Below are positions 15,958 to 24,089 of a DNA stretch of 64,000 nt, piece by piece. Position numbers and translations under genes: made by a program. The notes beneath the pieces were generated by a model. The model saw only the letters and a list, made by a program, of their open reading frames with translations. It was not told the DNA's origin and did no database searches. The stretch's first letter is position 1. Each line of letters opens with the position of its first letter. The DNA is from JARIHC01 sp035546975 (GTDB taxonomy: Bacteria > Patescibacteriota > Saccharimonadia > Saccharimonadales > UBA4665). The stretch spans positions 39,140 to 103,139 of the forward strand of contig DASZVS010000010.1 of assembly GCA_035546975.1 (NCBI GenBank), in the 5' to 3' direction.

Positions 15958-16002
15958 AAGCATGGGGATCCTTGCCTCAGGACTCTGAAGGTGAATTGGC
16001 AA

Positions 16003-16611
16003 TTATTTTTTTGTTGCAGAATTGCGGCGCAGGAATAAACTGCTGAGACTAAAGACTAGGGCTACGATACTAAGAACTAATGCGAGCGTACTTTTATTTG
16101 AATTGTCATCTTGGGAAGTATTACTTGAATTAAGGTCATTAACTACTTTGGTGACCGAATACGGGCCAACGTTATTTTTTACGGCTTTGCCATTGGTTGC
16201 AGGATTTTGGTCCCATTGGACGACAGTGCCATCTGCGTATGTCTGATAGGCTTTCCAATCCAGTTCGGTAGCATTGGCGGGTAACTGTGCTTTGAATGCA
16301 AAATCTGCCCGTTGGCCGACAGGAATGCCGCCTGTCCATGTTATGGAGGTGACGTTCCCGCTGCTATCCGCAGTAGTAGTAATATTCCAGCCGGCCATTA
16401 CATCAGGCGAAGCATTTTGAACGCCTTTCGGTATATCGAGCTTAACGCTTGTAACGGCAACTTCTTTCTCGTTTGGCACGCTGACATTAAATTTCGTACT
16501 GGCGCCCACATCCGCCTGGTTCGGCGTGACGATCACGTGAGCAAAGGCCACGGCAGGCAATGCCACGGCTATTGTTATGGCTGTTACTATACTTGCTAAT
16601 AGTTTTTTCAT
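16003..16611 (-). CDS. YcnI-like (DUF1775) exported copper-site protein
   Basis: A 202-residue protein. The signal peptide ends VAFA and the mature chain begins HVIVTP, as in YcnI, whose N-terminal His forms a copper-binding site (histidine brace) with Glu and a Trp; GWNITT and ITWTGG provide candidate Trp residues. The DUF1775 beta-sandwich runs to about 150, followed by a Ser/Asn linker, a C-terminal membrane anchor (LALVLSIVALVFSLSSLFL) and a basic tail. Its start overlaps the upstream gene by 4 bp (ATGA), so it is the last gene of a three-gene operon. YcnI genes commonly neighbour copper genes in other phyla. Confidence 0.82.
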   Translation of the reverse strand: MKKLLASIVTAITIAVALPAVAFAHVIVTPNQADVGASTKFNVSVPNEKEVAVTSVKLDIPKGVQNASPDVMAGWNITTTADSSGNVTSITWTGGIPVGQRADFAFKAQLPANATELDWKAYQTYADGTVVQWDQNPATNGKAVKNNVGPYSVTKVVNDLNSSNTSQDDNSNKSTLALVLSIVALVFSLSSLFLRRNSATKK

Positions 16612-17153
16612 TGATGCTCCTTATTCATTGCTATTGCAGCTTCATCGCTATCATAGTTCAAAGCGTAAGCTGCAAGCAACACGAGCAGCATGCCCATCCC
16701 AATACCAACCCACAACAATACAGGAAATGACCGGGCGCCTGCCTGCCCGCCCGTAACCCGCACTTCATAGTTGAGCGTAAAGGGCTGGAAACCACCGGAT
16801 TGTTTGGGTTTGCCGGTAAATTGCATGTCATAAACTCCGGGCTCCGTGAAAGTATAGTGATTTTCGCTGACTTCGTTACTTGAATTGACTAATGGTTCGG
16901 TAGCTATTGTTTGGCCGTTGTTTATGATAGAAACCGTGCAATCGCATTTTGGCAGGCTGAATTGGCCGTTATCATCATCGAACGACATAATATAGTCTGT
17001 TGGGCCATCGGTAGTAGGATTATCATCGGGGTTGATATGCAATACTGCTCCAATACTGCCATCGACCTTGAGAACGTGGGCGCTCGCCACGCCGGGTACT
17101 GACAAACAAGCTAGTAGCGCCACTAAGGCTGCACTCAATAAACGCTTATTCAC
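16608..17153 (-). CDS. Exported membrane-anchored protein with His-leading mature end (possible copper partner)
   Basis: A 181-residue protein. The signal peptide ends VASA and the mature chain starts HVLKVDGS, the same His-first arrangement as the YcnI protein next door. An acidic DDNPTTDGPTD ... SFDDDNGQF region and a CDC motif (LPKCDCTVSI) could bind metal. A beta-rich domain (TFTEPGVYDMQFTGKPKQ) precedes one membrane segment (VLLWVGIGMGMLLVLLAAYAL) and a short cytoplasmic tail. It resembles CopC- or YcnI-type sandwich proteins in layout only. The gene overlaps both neighbours (8 bp and 4 bp). Confidence 0.6.
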   Translation of the reverse strand: MNKRLLSAALVALLACLSVPGVASAHVLKVDGSIGAVLHINPDDNPTTDGPTDYIMSFDDDNGQFSLPKCDCTVSIINNGQTIATEPLVNSSNEVSENHYTFTEPGVYDMQFTGKPKQSGGFQPFTLNYEVRVTGGQAGARSFPVLLWVGIGMGMLLVLLAAYALNYDSDEAAIAMNKEHQ

Positions 17154-17814
17154 GTTCCGCCTTTTGTTTTCGGAAATTGATACGGATTCTAAGAATCTCT
17201 AAGACAATTAAAATTGCCCCCGCCAAATATGTGAGCATGCCCAGAAAACTCAGGCCGTTGTCGTAGTGCGGACCTATCAGAATGATGTGCAACAACACAG
17301 CCAACGAAGCAAAGTACACTACACGGTGCAGTAATTTCCAGTGTTTATAGCCCATGTGGTCGACTATCCAATTGATCGAGGTGGCAGCCATTATAAAAAG
17401 CACGGCCAGAGCAAAAATCCCGAACAACAGTGACCACTTGTACGTATTATTGAGGTATTTGATGCCATTAAACCCGTCCAGCTGATCAAAGAAAGTTATA
17501 TAAACATGTAAGGCAGCATAGTAGAATGCTGAAACGCCTATAGCCCGCCGTGCATGCAGGTACTCCACCTTAAGTGGTATATTTGGGAAAACTTTCGTAA
17601 GCGGGGAGGCCAGCAAAGCAATGTACAACAAAAACAATGATATAAAACCATAAGTTTGCTCTATACGTATCGTCTGCAAACTACCTGAAGGTACAAAAAA
17701 CTGAACAAGGCCGGCGATGACGATCGACGCAGTGATAGCAACCGCCAGAATCCAAAAACGGGTGTTCTTTAATTGCCGACGATGCCAAGAAAGCTTAGGT
17801 TTCTGTCTGCCCAT
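17146..17814 (-). CDS. Ferric-reductase-like heme membrane protein (MsrQ/YedZ-like)
   Basis: A 222-residue protein with about six membrane segments and the ferric-reductase-like transmembrane pattern: RRAIGVSAFYYAALHVYITF, WKLLHRVVYFASLAVLLHIIL. Paired His residues (in ALHVY, LLHRVV and LLHIIL) are likely heme ligands. No flavin or NAD domain is attached, as in MsrQ. It would move electrons across the membrane. It is first of the operon with the His-leading protein and YcnI, so a role in copper or heme redox chemistry outside the membrane is plausible but inferred. Confidence 0.75.
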   Translation of the reverse strand: MGRQKPKLSWHRRQLKNTRFWILAVAITASIVIAGLVQFFVPSGSLQTIRIEQTYGFISLFLLYIALLASPLTKVFPNIPLKVEYLHARRAIGVSAFYYAALHVYITFFDQLDGFNGIKYLNNTYKWSLLFGIFALAVLFIMAATSINWIVDHMGYKHWKLLHRVVYFASLAVLLHIILIGPHYDNGLSFLGMLTYLAGAILIVLEILRIRINFRKQKAERE

Positions 17815-17864
17815 TACTTAAAATCATAGCAAATGGGCGGAATTACTAACGAATTCCGGAATTA

Positions 17865-19121
17865 TTAATTGGAATGGCGCAAGCCCCTGAAACGCGGCGT
17901 GCCCGCTATATATGCCCAAACGGCTTCCCGCGCGACTGTACTCATAGTAGGTTTTTTCCATCTAAGCGCAAGGCTTCGATAAAGAACGGGGTCCTGCAAA
18001 GCGGCATGCATGAGGCTCCGAGGCTCTATGTCCACACCGGAATCTATCAGAATGGAGTCTGCTATAGATTCTAAGGCTTCCAGCTGATCTATAATTGCGG
18101 CGTCAATTATTTGACCCGTATTCCTGTGACGAGGCTTACTTGCGACCACCTCCTCAATTAAGCTGATGGCATCCGAACTTAAAACATCGCCGGCGTCTGC
18201 CACGCCTTCAAGCAGCGCAGTTTCAACCTCTGCCTGGCTTAAGACCAAGGGAAGAACCGCGGGGTGGAATTGCACCGGCACCCTGTCTCTTAGCCCTAGC
18301 ATGCCGCCCTCTATTGCGGTAAGTAGCCGGGTGGCATAAGCCGCTATTCTCTTTTGCGTCTGGCCTTCAACCGTATCCCGGTTGAAACTGTCGTCTCGAA
18401 AAGCAGGCTGTTGGCCCGTTATTATTGCTTTAAGAGCAACATCCTCATGTGCCTCATGCTCATCAGGGTCTATAGCCTCGATCGCAGCCTCGCCCATCAG
18501 TACGCTAGGGGCTTTACGCGTCAACTCGGAAGCTTCTTCAGGGTCATCGGTAATTTTTAAGCCTCTTAAATTAACGCTTGCCGTCCCCTGCCAGCCGTAT
18601 GTCCAATGAACCGTATTGCCGCCACCAGAAGAAAGAGAAAGATACCCTTCCCTAAAAACATTGGGGGTGCCTTCAGCGGTAAGTACAAGATCGTGAATTT
18701 CGCTGTTATTATTGTCCCTTGCCAATGCAAAATGTAGAGAGTCTTCCGATGCGGAGGCCGGACGGATAGCCAATACAGCCCTATCCCCTTGCCTCCGCTC
18801 GCCACTGCGGAAATAAATAGGCAAGGCGGGATCACCAGCTGAGGGAGTGAAAATCTTAGCTAGCTGCGCAGCTTTTTCAGACGCTTCCGCGGCAGATACG
18901 CCATCCAAGCGCATTGACGCTTCCGCATAGTCCGCGATATTTTCGCCCCTAATGTACCCATCGTCTTCAAGTTCGCCGAACATCTCTTCTCTTACCGCAA
19001 AGTAATGCCCGAAGTGGCGCCTATAATCATCATCTAACTTGGCCTGGGTCTCTGCAATATGGTCGCGCCCATAACCTATCCAACGAAAAGTATTGTCCAT
19101 GTTATTAACTCTCTCGCTCAC
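17865..19121 (-). CDS. Hypothetical 418-residue soluble protein
   Basis: No family is recognised. The protein is acidic and largely helical, with a central beta-rich stretch (GYLSLSSGGGNTVHWTYGWQGTASVNLRG, about 155-185) and a helical C-terminal half rich in Glu and Ala. There is no signal peptide or membrane segment. The start is taken as GTG at 19121 because AGGAG lies 7 nt upstream; an ATG eight codons later has no such site. The gene is alone, between the YcnI operon and the AT-rich kinase gene. Confidence 0.6.
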   Translation of the reverse strand: MSERVNNMDNTFRWIGYGRDHIAETQAKLDDDYRRHFGHYFAVREEMFGELEDDGYIRGENIADYAEASMRLDGVSAAEASEKAAQLAKIFTPSAGDPALPIYFRSGERRQGDRAVLAIRPASASEDSLHFALARDNNNSEIHDLVLTAEGTPNVFREGYLSLSSGGGNTVHWTYGWQGTASVNLRGLKITDDPEEASELTRKAPSVLMGEAAIEAIDPDEHEAHEDVALKAIITGQQPAFRDDSFNRDTVEGQTQKRIAAYATRLLTAIEGGMLGLRDRVPVQFHPAVLPLVLSQAEVETALLEGVADAGDVLSSDAISLIEEVVASKPRHRNTGQIIDAAIIDQLEALESIADSILIDSGVDIEPRSLMHAALQDPVLYRSLALRWKKPTMSTVAREAVWAYIAGTPRFRGLRHSN

Positions 19122-19221
19122 TTGAAGACTCCTGTCTTAAAACTTTTGGCTACTATAACACCGTTTACAGATCATTGCAATTTCATTGCCCAGAAAATAT
19201 TCTCTGGTGTGCAGGAACCAA

Positions 19222-20124
19222 TTAAACTTTAGTTTGTTTAACTGCATCACTGAAGAGCGTCTTTGCTTCGCTAAAGTCTTGTCTTTCAGTTTGGAAAGAA
19301 TTGATTAGCATAGAAATTCCGACTCGCTTGTAATAAATGAGTGCTCTTTTTAGGAAATTATCATCTTTCTTAGCCTTGTAGAGTGCGTACACGGATCGCA
19401 CAAAAGGTAATCCATATATAAATAACTCAGCAAAATCCATTGCAGGATCAGAAATAGAACGGTCGCTAAAATCTATAACGCTTAGCTGTTTTTCCTCCAG
19501 ATCCCACAATAAGTGTTTGGGAGAGATATCATTATGCGTCAATGTACGAGGCAACTGGCCATTCACTGTTTCATTCAAGATTTTTAGAATGTCTAGAACT
19601 TGTCTGAATTCATCTTCACCCAATACGGAATGTAAATATTTTTCGGCATTCTTGCTAAGCTCCAGGCTCTCGCTTGATAAGTTCGCTTGGCCTATATTAA
19701 ATGGTCGTATTTCACCAATATCAATCGCATGGAATTGTGACAGAAAATCAGCTAATTGCATCGCCAATAGTTTTTTATCAGAGATATCTAGGCGATCAAA
19801 AAGTTCTTTTGATAGTTCTACTCCCGGCAACATCGCATAGCCCGCAAAAGAATTGTCTTTTGCTACATATTTATAATGAGGCATTGGAAAATCTATTTTA
19901 GAGTGCAAATGTTTCATTAACCTCACTTCCTCTTTCAGAGCCGGCAGATATTCTGAGGATGCTGGAAAACGAAAAACCAGCTTTTTATCGAGTATTATTA
20001 CTTCGTGGTCCCATCCATGATTTATAAATTCGTAGCTTTCCCAGTTAATTTGAGGGAATTCTTTTCTAATTCTGTCTAATAACACCTTGGGGTCGTTTAC
20101 TTCTAGATCTCTTGCAACTGGCAT
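19222..20124 (-). CDS. Aminoglycoside phosphotransferase-family kinase
   Basis: A 300-residue protein with the APH/choline-kinase fold: a nucleotide-binding N-lobe (FINHGWDHEVIILDKKLVFRFP), the catalytic loop LTHNDISPKHLLWD (Brenner-like HxDxxxxN with His at the Asn position) and VIDFSD for the DFG segment. It phosphorylates a small molecule; the general look is APH(2'')-like but the substrate is unknown and resistance should not be assumed. I chose the ATG at 20124 because a minus-strand TATTAT box lies 6 nt upstream. The upstream frame to 20190 would include the promoter. Base composition is visibly lower in GC than the neighbours. Confidence 0.8.
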   Translation of the reverse strand: MPVARDLEVNDPKVLLDRIRKEFPQINWESYEFINHGWDHEVIILDKKLVFRFPASSEYLPALKEEVRLMKHLHSKIDFPMPHYKYVAKDNSFAGYAMLPGVELSKELFDRLDISDKKLLAMQLADFLSQFHAIDIGEIRPFNIGQANLSSESLELSKNAEKYLHSVLGEDEFRQVLDILKILNETVNGQLPRTLTHNDISPKHLLWDLEEKQLSVIDFSDRSISDPAMDFAELFIYGLPFVRSVYALYKAKKDDNFLKRALIYYKRVGISMLINSFQTERQDFSEAKTLFSDAVKQTKV

Positions 20125-20291
20125 AGAAGCATAATAACAAACTCTTCGTAAGGACCTTAAGCGGTTAGCTTCAGGTTTCAACCACAACAAAAACCCGGCG
20201 TACAGCCGAGCTCTTATTTTCGTTGCGTACGTGCAATCGATTGGAGTCTGACTAGTAAAGAGTTACTACGTTGGAATAAATTATATCCTCC

Positions 20292-21164
20292 TTAGCCTAC
20301 AGCTAATAGAGTTGAACCCGCCAAGATTAAAATTAAAGCCGCGAACTTAGGTTTAGTGAAAGGTTCTTTGAGAAACCAAAAGCCGATTAATGAACCAATT
20401 AGTAAGGCAGCACCACTGCGTACCGCAATCACATAAGCCAATGGACCACTACCAAGAGCCAGTATGTAGGCAGCGTATGACAATCCAAATAACACACCTG
20501 TTATTAGTAATGGTTTGGCCTGCTGTTTAATTTGAGGCGTCTCGCTCACCCCAGTTACCCTGGCCAATATAAACATCACAACTACCGCTCCTAACGTACT
20601 CACAAAGCTGTAATACATTGGTCCTGAAGCATCAATGGCTCTTTTATCTAAAACCCCTGCTGCCGAATTAATTATCAACCCGAGCAATGTATATAGATTT
20701 GCTTTATCGGCCGTGAAAATCTTTAACGGATTATGCAGATACCGTCCTTTTAGATTCAAAACATATATACCTATAACTATTACAAATATTCCTATCATCG
20801 CAATCAAGGAAGGTATTTGACTAAGCAAAAGCCAGCCTAGCAGTAGCGAAATTACAGGCCCAAGGCTGGATAAGGGTAATATTTTTGAAAGTTCGCCGTG
20901 TCTAAATGCATTTATATACAGGAATTGATTTAATGGATAAAAGCCAATCCATATAAGAATCGTTGGCAGCCAAAAATTCACACCTAATGTAAAGGGATTA
21001 AAAATTGGGCCGAAGGCTAAAAGCCCTAATAGCAACACTGGAAGCGCTGCCATTTGAACGGTCCACCCCAGAGTAAAATGATTTAATTTATGAGAAAGTT
21101 GTTTCTCGCTCGTTCTACGAACAGAAGCAAATAGCGCACTCGCAAGTGCATATAAAAACCACAT
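20292..21164 (-). CDS. EamA/DMT-family transporter
   Basis: A 290-residue protein with ten predicted membrane segments in two EamA repeats, for example VISLLLGWLLLSQIPSLIAMIGIFVIVIGIYVL and GAALLIGSLIGFWFLKEPFTKPKFAALILILAGSTLLAVG. The paired GxxL...E/Q patterns at the repeat ends are typical of drug/metabolite exporters. Substrate is unknown. The gene is AT-rich like the adjacent kinase gene and lies between it and the initiator tRNA gene. Confidence 0.85.
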   Translation of the reverse strand: MWFLYALASALFASVRRTSEKQLSHKLNHFTLGWTVQMAALPVLLLGLLAFGPIFNPFTLGVNFWLPTILIWIGFYPLNQFLYINAFRHGELSKILPLSSLGPVISLLLGWLLLSQIPSLIAMIGIFVIVIGIYVLNLKGRYLHNPLKIFTADKANLYTLLGLIINSAAGVLDKRAIDASGPMYYSFVSTLGAVVVMFILARVTGVSETPQIKQQAKPLLITGVLFGLSYAAYILALGSGPLAYVIAVRSGAALLIGSLIGFWFLKEPFTKPKFAALILILAGSTLLAVG

Positions 21165-21354
21165 GACTGGTTCCTTTTTATTTACGTTAATTTCTTGAAG
21201 AGAGTTACGCCTTTATGGCGATGTTATTTACATAATAGCATATTTAACTTATTAAGTCAAGTATTTCAGCAACTATATCACTTTAATCTGGCATTAGTTG
21301 ATTAAAATAACAGATTAAAACTATACGTTTCTTAATTTCTATTATACATAGAAA

Positions 21355-21371
21355 TGGTTGCGAGGGCAGGA
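21355..21371 (-). repeat. Second copy of the initiator tRNA 3' end
   Basis: The 17 bases at 21355-21371 match the 3' end of the initiator tRNA gene (21448-21464, including CCA) at 16 of 17 positions, in the same orientation and 93 bp downstream. This resembles an attachment-site remnant of an integrated element, or a simple duplication. Confidence 0.6.
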
Positions 21372-21410
21372 TAGCGGCCTTCGGCCTTTTCCGCTGCGAT
21401 ATGCTCAGAA

Positions 21411-21450
21411 CCAAGAAAAAAGCCCGACACGAGTCGGACTCTTTTCTTGG
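21411..21450 (-). terminator. Terminator of the initiator tRNA gene
   Basis: A near-perfect 40-nt inverted repeat starts at the tRNA CCA. On the minus strand AGTCCGAC and GTCGGGCT form the stem around a TCGT loop, followed by TTTTTT. The flanking CCAAGAAAA and TTTTCTTGG extend the pairing. Confidence 0.85.
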
Positions 21451-21522
21451 TTGCGGGGGCAGGACTCGAACCTGCGACCTCGTGGTTATGAGCCACGCGA
21501 GCTGCCGCTGCTCCACCCCGCA
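21448..21522 (-). tRNA. Initiator tRNA-fMet (CAU)
   Basis: A 75-nt tRNA with encoded CCA. The D stem GAGC/GCTC has the A11-U24 pair diagnostic of bacterial initiators, and the arm GGAGCAGC...GCAGCTCG is typical. Position 1-72 is a U-A pair rather than the C-A mismatch of E. coli. The anticodon stem is CGTGG/CCACG, so only two of the three consecutive initiator G-C pairs remain (U29-A41 replaces G-C). Confidence 0.93.
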
Positions 21523-21634
21523 CATCTGGTAATGTGGCAAACTGTCGTTTTTCCTCATCGCACGGTGCGATGAAATAAATCTGTCGTCACCGGCTGCTCT
21601 TTTCCCTACCAGTAAGGAATTTTTAGCTCAGTAC

Positions 21635-21663
21635 AGTGTAGCAAACAGGGGTAGAAATGTCAA
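21635..21663 (-). promoter_or_regulatory. Initiator tRNA promoter
   Basis: On the minus strand TTGACA (21663-21658), 17 bp, TACACT (21640-21635). The transcript would carry a leader of about 105 nt that includes the perfect hairpin CATCGCAC/GTGCGATG (about 21555-21571) before the mature tRNA. Confidence 0.85.
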
Positions 21664-21690
21664 TAATGTCCGCGGCTTTTACGCTTGATC

Positions 21691-22131
21691 CTAATTGTTG
21701 CTCTGGCGGTGAAGGAAAAAATCTACCCAGGATTCAAAGTTGTGTTGGTAAGCCGGTTGTGCAGTTGCGGTTTTCTGGTCGGATGGAACGTCGACCGTGT
21801 AAGCCATCGCCACGCTTTCAGGGACAATGATCTCTTGTTCGCCCGGTTTGGCTAAGCCAAAGTTTTGCCTGGCAGACAATTCTAGGTACTGGTCACTGTT
21901 GTAGTACTGATTTTGAAGCTGAAGATTATTGTTTTGGAGTTGTTGGACTTCATCTTGCTGTTTCAGCCCGGAAATTTGTTTCTGCAAACCATAATTGGTT
22001 TGGATACTTTTAATGCCGCTCCAACTAATCAGCAAAACGATAACCACAAAGAGCACCTGCCCTGCGAACCGAGTGTCTCCGAGCTTGCGTATAAAATCTG
22101 ATACTTTGTTTGTATATGTTTGTATTTGCAT
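21691..22131 (-). CDS. FtsB/FtsL/DivIC-type septum formation protein
   Basis: A 146-residue bitopic protein: short cytoplasmic N-terminus, one membrane segment (VLFVVIVLLISWSGIKSI, about 26-44), then a coiled coil (LQKQISGLKQQDEVQQLQNNNLQLQNQYY) and the ELSARQNFGLAKPGEQEIIVPE segment typical of DivIC/FtsB. It would act in the divisome complex that activates septal peptidoglycan synthesis. I chose the ATG at 22131, four codons inside the longest frame, because TATTAG-like promoter sequence lies just before it. The initiator tRNA lies downstream. Confidence 0.82.
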   Translation of the reverse strand: MQIQTYTNKVSDFIRKLGDTRFAGQVLFVVIVLLISWSGIKSIQTNYGLQKQISGLKQQDEVQQLQNNNLQLQNQYYNSDQYLELSARQNFGLAKPGEQEIIVPESVAMAYTVDVPSDQKTATAQPAYQHNFESWVDFFLHRQSNN

Positions 22132-22164
22132 ATCTAATAACAATTAACAGTATATAACAATATG

Positions 22165-22914
22165 CTAGTTGGCGTCGCGGCGCAAAAAGAGAATCCAAGC
22201 CACAATCCAGGCTACCAATAAATATAGGCCGAAGATGATTGCGGCCCTGCCGTAGCTCATTGTCCCTTGGGAGGCGGCCGGATGGGTTAAGATAGCATTC
22301 GAAGTGCCGGTAAATGGAAGATATACGGCTTTTGTTTTAAGCAGCGAGGTAAACATGAGCTCTACCGTCGGTATGACGAACAGCGTGACAATGGCGCCAA
22401 CTTGGCTGCGTATAAGCACGCCTATTGCTAAGGCAGCCAGGAGCGAAGTCCATCCGTAATATAAGCTGCGCCATAGCAAACTGGCGTACGGAATAGTTTG
22501 CGCTACTAAGTGGGAACCTTTCAGAGAGATGCCGATGTAGGATGCTAACGGTGCCAATACAGCTACTACCACCGTAAGCAACAGTGCGTAGATCGTGACG
22601 GTAACTATTTTGGCCGCCAGAACCTTACCGCGGCTCCTGCTGTTGGTGAGCGTATAGAGAATGGTATTGTACCGGTATTCGTGCGTGATAAGCAGTAGCG
22701 CCACTATAGAGCCTAAGATAAGCGGAACACTGGAAAGCGCGCCGGTAATGACAAGCGCATAATGATTCGGATTGAGTAGATCGGCGCCCTTCAGATTGAA
22801 TCCTTGGATGTAGCCCGTGACGAATATGGTCAGCAGCAGGCCGACGCCCGTGATCACGTAGGTTGAACGTACCGAATATAGTTTTCGAAGCTCTGCTTTT
22901 ATAGTCGGCAGCAT
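22165..22914 (-). CDS. ABC-2 type transporter permease
   Basis: A 249-residue protein with six membrane segments of the ABC-2 exporter type (for example VTGYIQGF, LILGSIVALLLITHEYRYNTILYTLTNSRSRGKVLAAKIV). The EYRYNTILYTLTNSRSR segment is the cytoplasmic coupling region seen in this family. Its start overlaps the stop of the ATPase gene by one base (TAATG), so both are translated from one mRNA. Substrate is unknown. Confidence 0.85.
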   Translation of the reverse strand: MLPTIKAELRKLYSVRSTYVITGVGLLLTIFVTGYIQGFNLKGADLLNPNHYALVITGALSSVPLILGSIVALLLITHEYRYNTILYTLTNSRSRGKVLAAKIVTVTIYALLLTVVVAVLAPLASYIGISLKGSHLVAQTIPYASLLWRSLYYGWTSLLAALAIGVLIRSQVGAIVTLFVIPTVELMFTSLLKTKAVYLPFTGTSNAILTHPAASQGTMSYGRAAIIFGLYLLVAWIVAWILFLRRDAN

Positions 22915-23822
22915 TATTTTGCCCCCTTCTTCGGCGCAAATTCTTCGCTATCGGCCGTCAATTCCAAAAATGCTTCCTCGAGCGAAGCGGCTTGCGGAGC
23001 CAGTTCATATACTGGTACGCCATTTTCAAAGGCGAGTTTGCCGATAGCATCGCTTGTCATGCCTGATATTTTCAAACCGCCATCAATTTTGTCGATAGTA
23101 ACCTTCGGCGCTTTTACCAAACGTTCGAGCATAGCGAGTTTCGGCGAACGTACGAATACGCCAGAATGACCGCTGGCAGCAACAAGCTTTTTCATAGATG
23201 TATCGGCGATGAGCTTCCCTTTGCCGATGACTACCACGTTATCAGCCATCTGCGACATTTCGCTGAGCAGGTGCGACGAGACAAACACGCCGTTCCCCTG
23301 GTCGGCATAAGCTTTTAGAAAATCACGCAGCCAGACAATGCCTTCCGGATCCAGGCCGTTAGCAGGCTCGTCCAACATCAGGTACTTCGGTTTGCCCAGA
23401 AGAGCCGCTGCAATGCCGAGCCGCTGGCTCATACCTAAACTAAACTTGCCCGGACCTTTCTTGGCTACGTCGCTTAAACCTACTTGCTCCAATACTTCAT
23501 CAACCCGGCTAAGCGGAGTCCCGCCGGCATCCGCCAAGATTCTTAAATGTTGGCGGGCAGAACGGGTCGGATGAAAAGCCTTGGCTTCGAGCAAGATACC
23601 GATCATCTTGGACGGCTGGGCATACTGGTGCAGCTTTTTGCCGTCAAAAGTTGTGCCGCCGCCCCCTCTATCGAGCCCGAGCATCAAACGCATAGTGGTA
23701 GACTTGCCCGCGCCGTTCGGGCCCAAAAAGCCAGTTACTTTGCCGGTCTCGACCTCAAAGCTAATATCGTCAACCGCGAGCTTTTTGCGGTACCGCTTGG
23801 AGAGATGAGATGCTTTAATCAC
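22914..23822 (-). CDS. ABC transporter ATP-binding protein
   Basis: A 302-residue ATPase of the ABC-2 exporter class: Walker A GPNGAGKST (about 34-42), signature LGMSQRLGIA, Walker B YLMLDEPANGLD, and a C-terminal regulatory region (about 215-302) as in bacitracin or lantibiotic exporters (BcrA-like). The Q-loop reads LLEAKAFHP. It pairs with the overlapping permease. The substrate is unknown; self-protection or lipid export are possibilities. Confidence 0.9.
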   Translation of the reverse strand: MIKASHLSKRYRKKLAVDDISFEVETGKVTGFLGPNGAGKSTTMRLMLGLDRGGGGTTFDGKKLHQYAQPSKMIGILLEAKAFHPTRSARQHLRILADAGGTPLSRVDEVLEQVGLSDVAKKGPGKFSLGMSQRLGIAAALLGKPKYLMLDEPANGLDPEGIVWLRDFLKAYADQGNGVFVSSHLLSEMSQMADNVVVIGKGKLIADTSMKKLVAASGHSGVFVRSPKLAMLERLVKAPKVTIDKIDGGLKISGMTSDAIGKLAFENGVPVYELAPQAASLEEAFLELTADSEEFAPKKGAK

Positions 23823-23887
23823 TACTAACTATCATACCAAACTTAGAACTTCTTTCGCATGGTATATAAAGCGCCCGCAGAGTCTGG

Positions 23888-24089
23888 TATACTCTCTCTG
23901 TTACGTACATGCATTTTAGCCAAAACGCATGCATTTGATCGCCGGGCTAGGCGTTTATGAGAAGTGGAGCGGAACGTACTTAAGTACGGTGAGCGAGCAT
24001 CGCAATAAAGAACGACGGCCGGCATCAAAAAGTATCAGCAGAGTCGCCAGCTCTGCTGGCGAGCAGGCCGGTACGGTGCATGCGTTTCG
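23888..24089 (+). ncRNA. Structured RNA leading into the tRNA-Ile2-like gene
   Basis: An extended -10 (TGG TATACT, 23885-23893) opens a non-coding region with a well-formed fold. AAACGCATGCA (23923-23933) pairs perfectly with TGCATGCGTTT (24077-24087), ending 2 nt before the tRNA. Inside, TTTGATCGCCGG (23934-23945) pairs with CCGGCATCAAA (24019-24029) with one bulged C; TCGCCAGC/GCTGGCGA (24044-24062) makes an 8-bp hairpin; and CGTAC-TTAA-GTACG (23975-23988) makes another. AGCGGAA, 15 nt, TGAGCGA (from 23967) is shared with the leader at 10430. It contains no plausible ORF. I do not recognise it as SRP, 6S, RNase P or tmRNA. Confidence 0.65.

Noticed and set aside
21283..21573. Open frames on both strands across the initiator tRNA (including a plus-strand RGQDSNLRP-type peptide)
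   Set aside because: They are translations of the tRNA gene and its duplicated 3' end; the peptide is a well-known annotation artefact of tRNA antisense.
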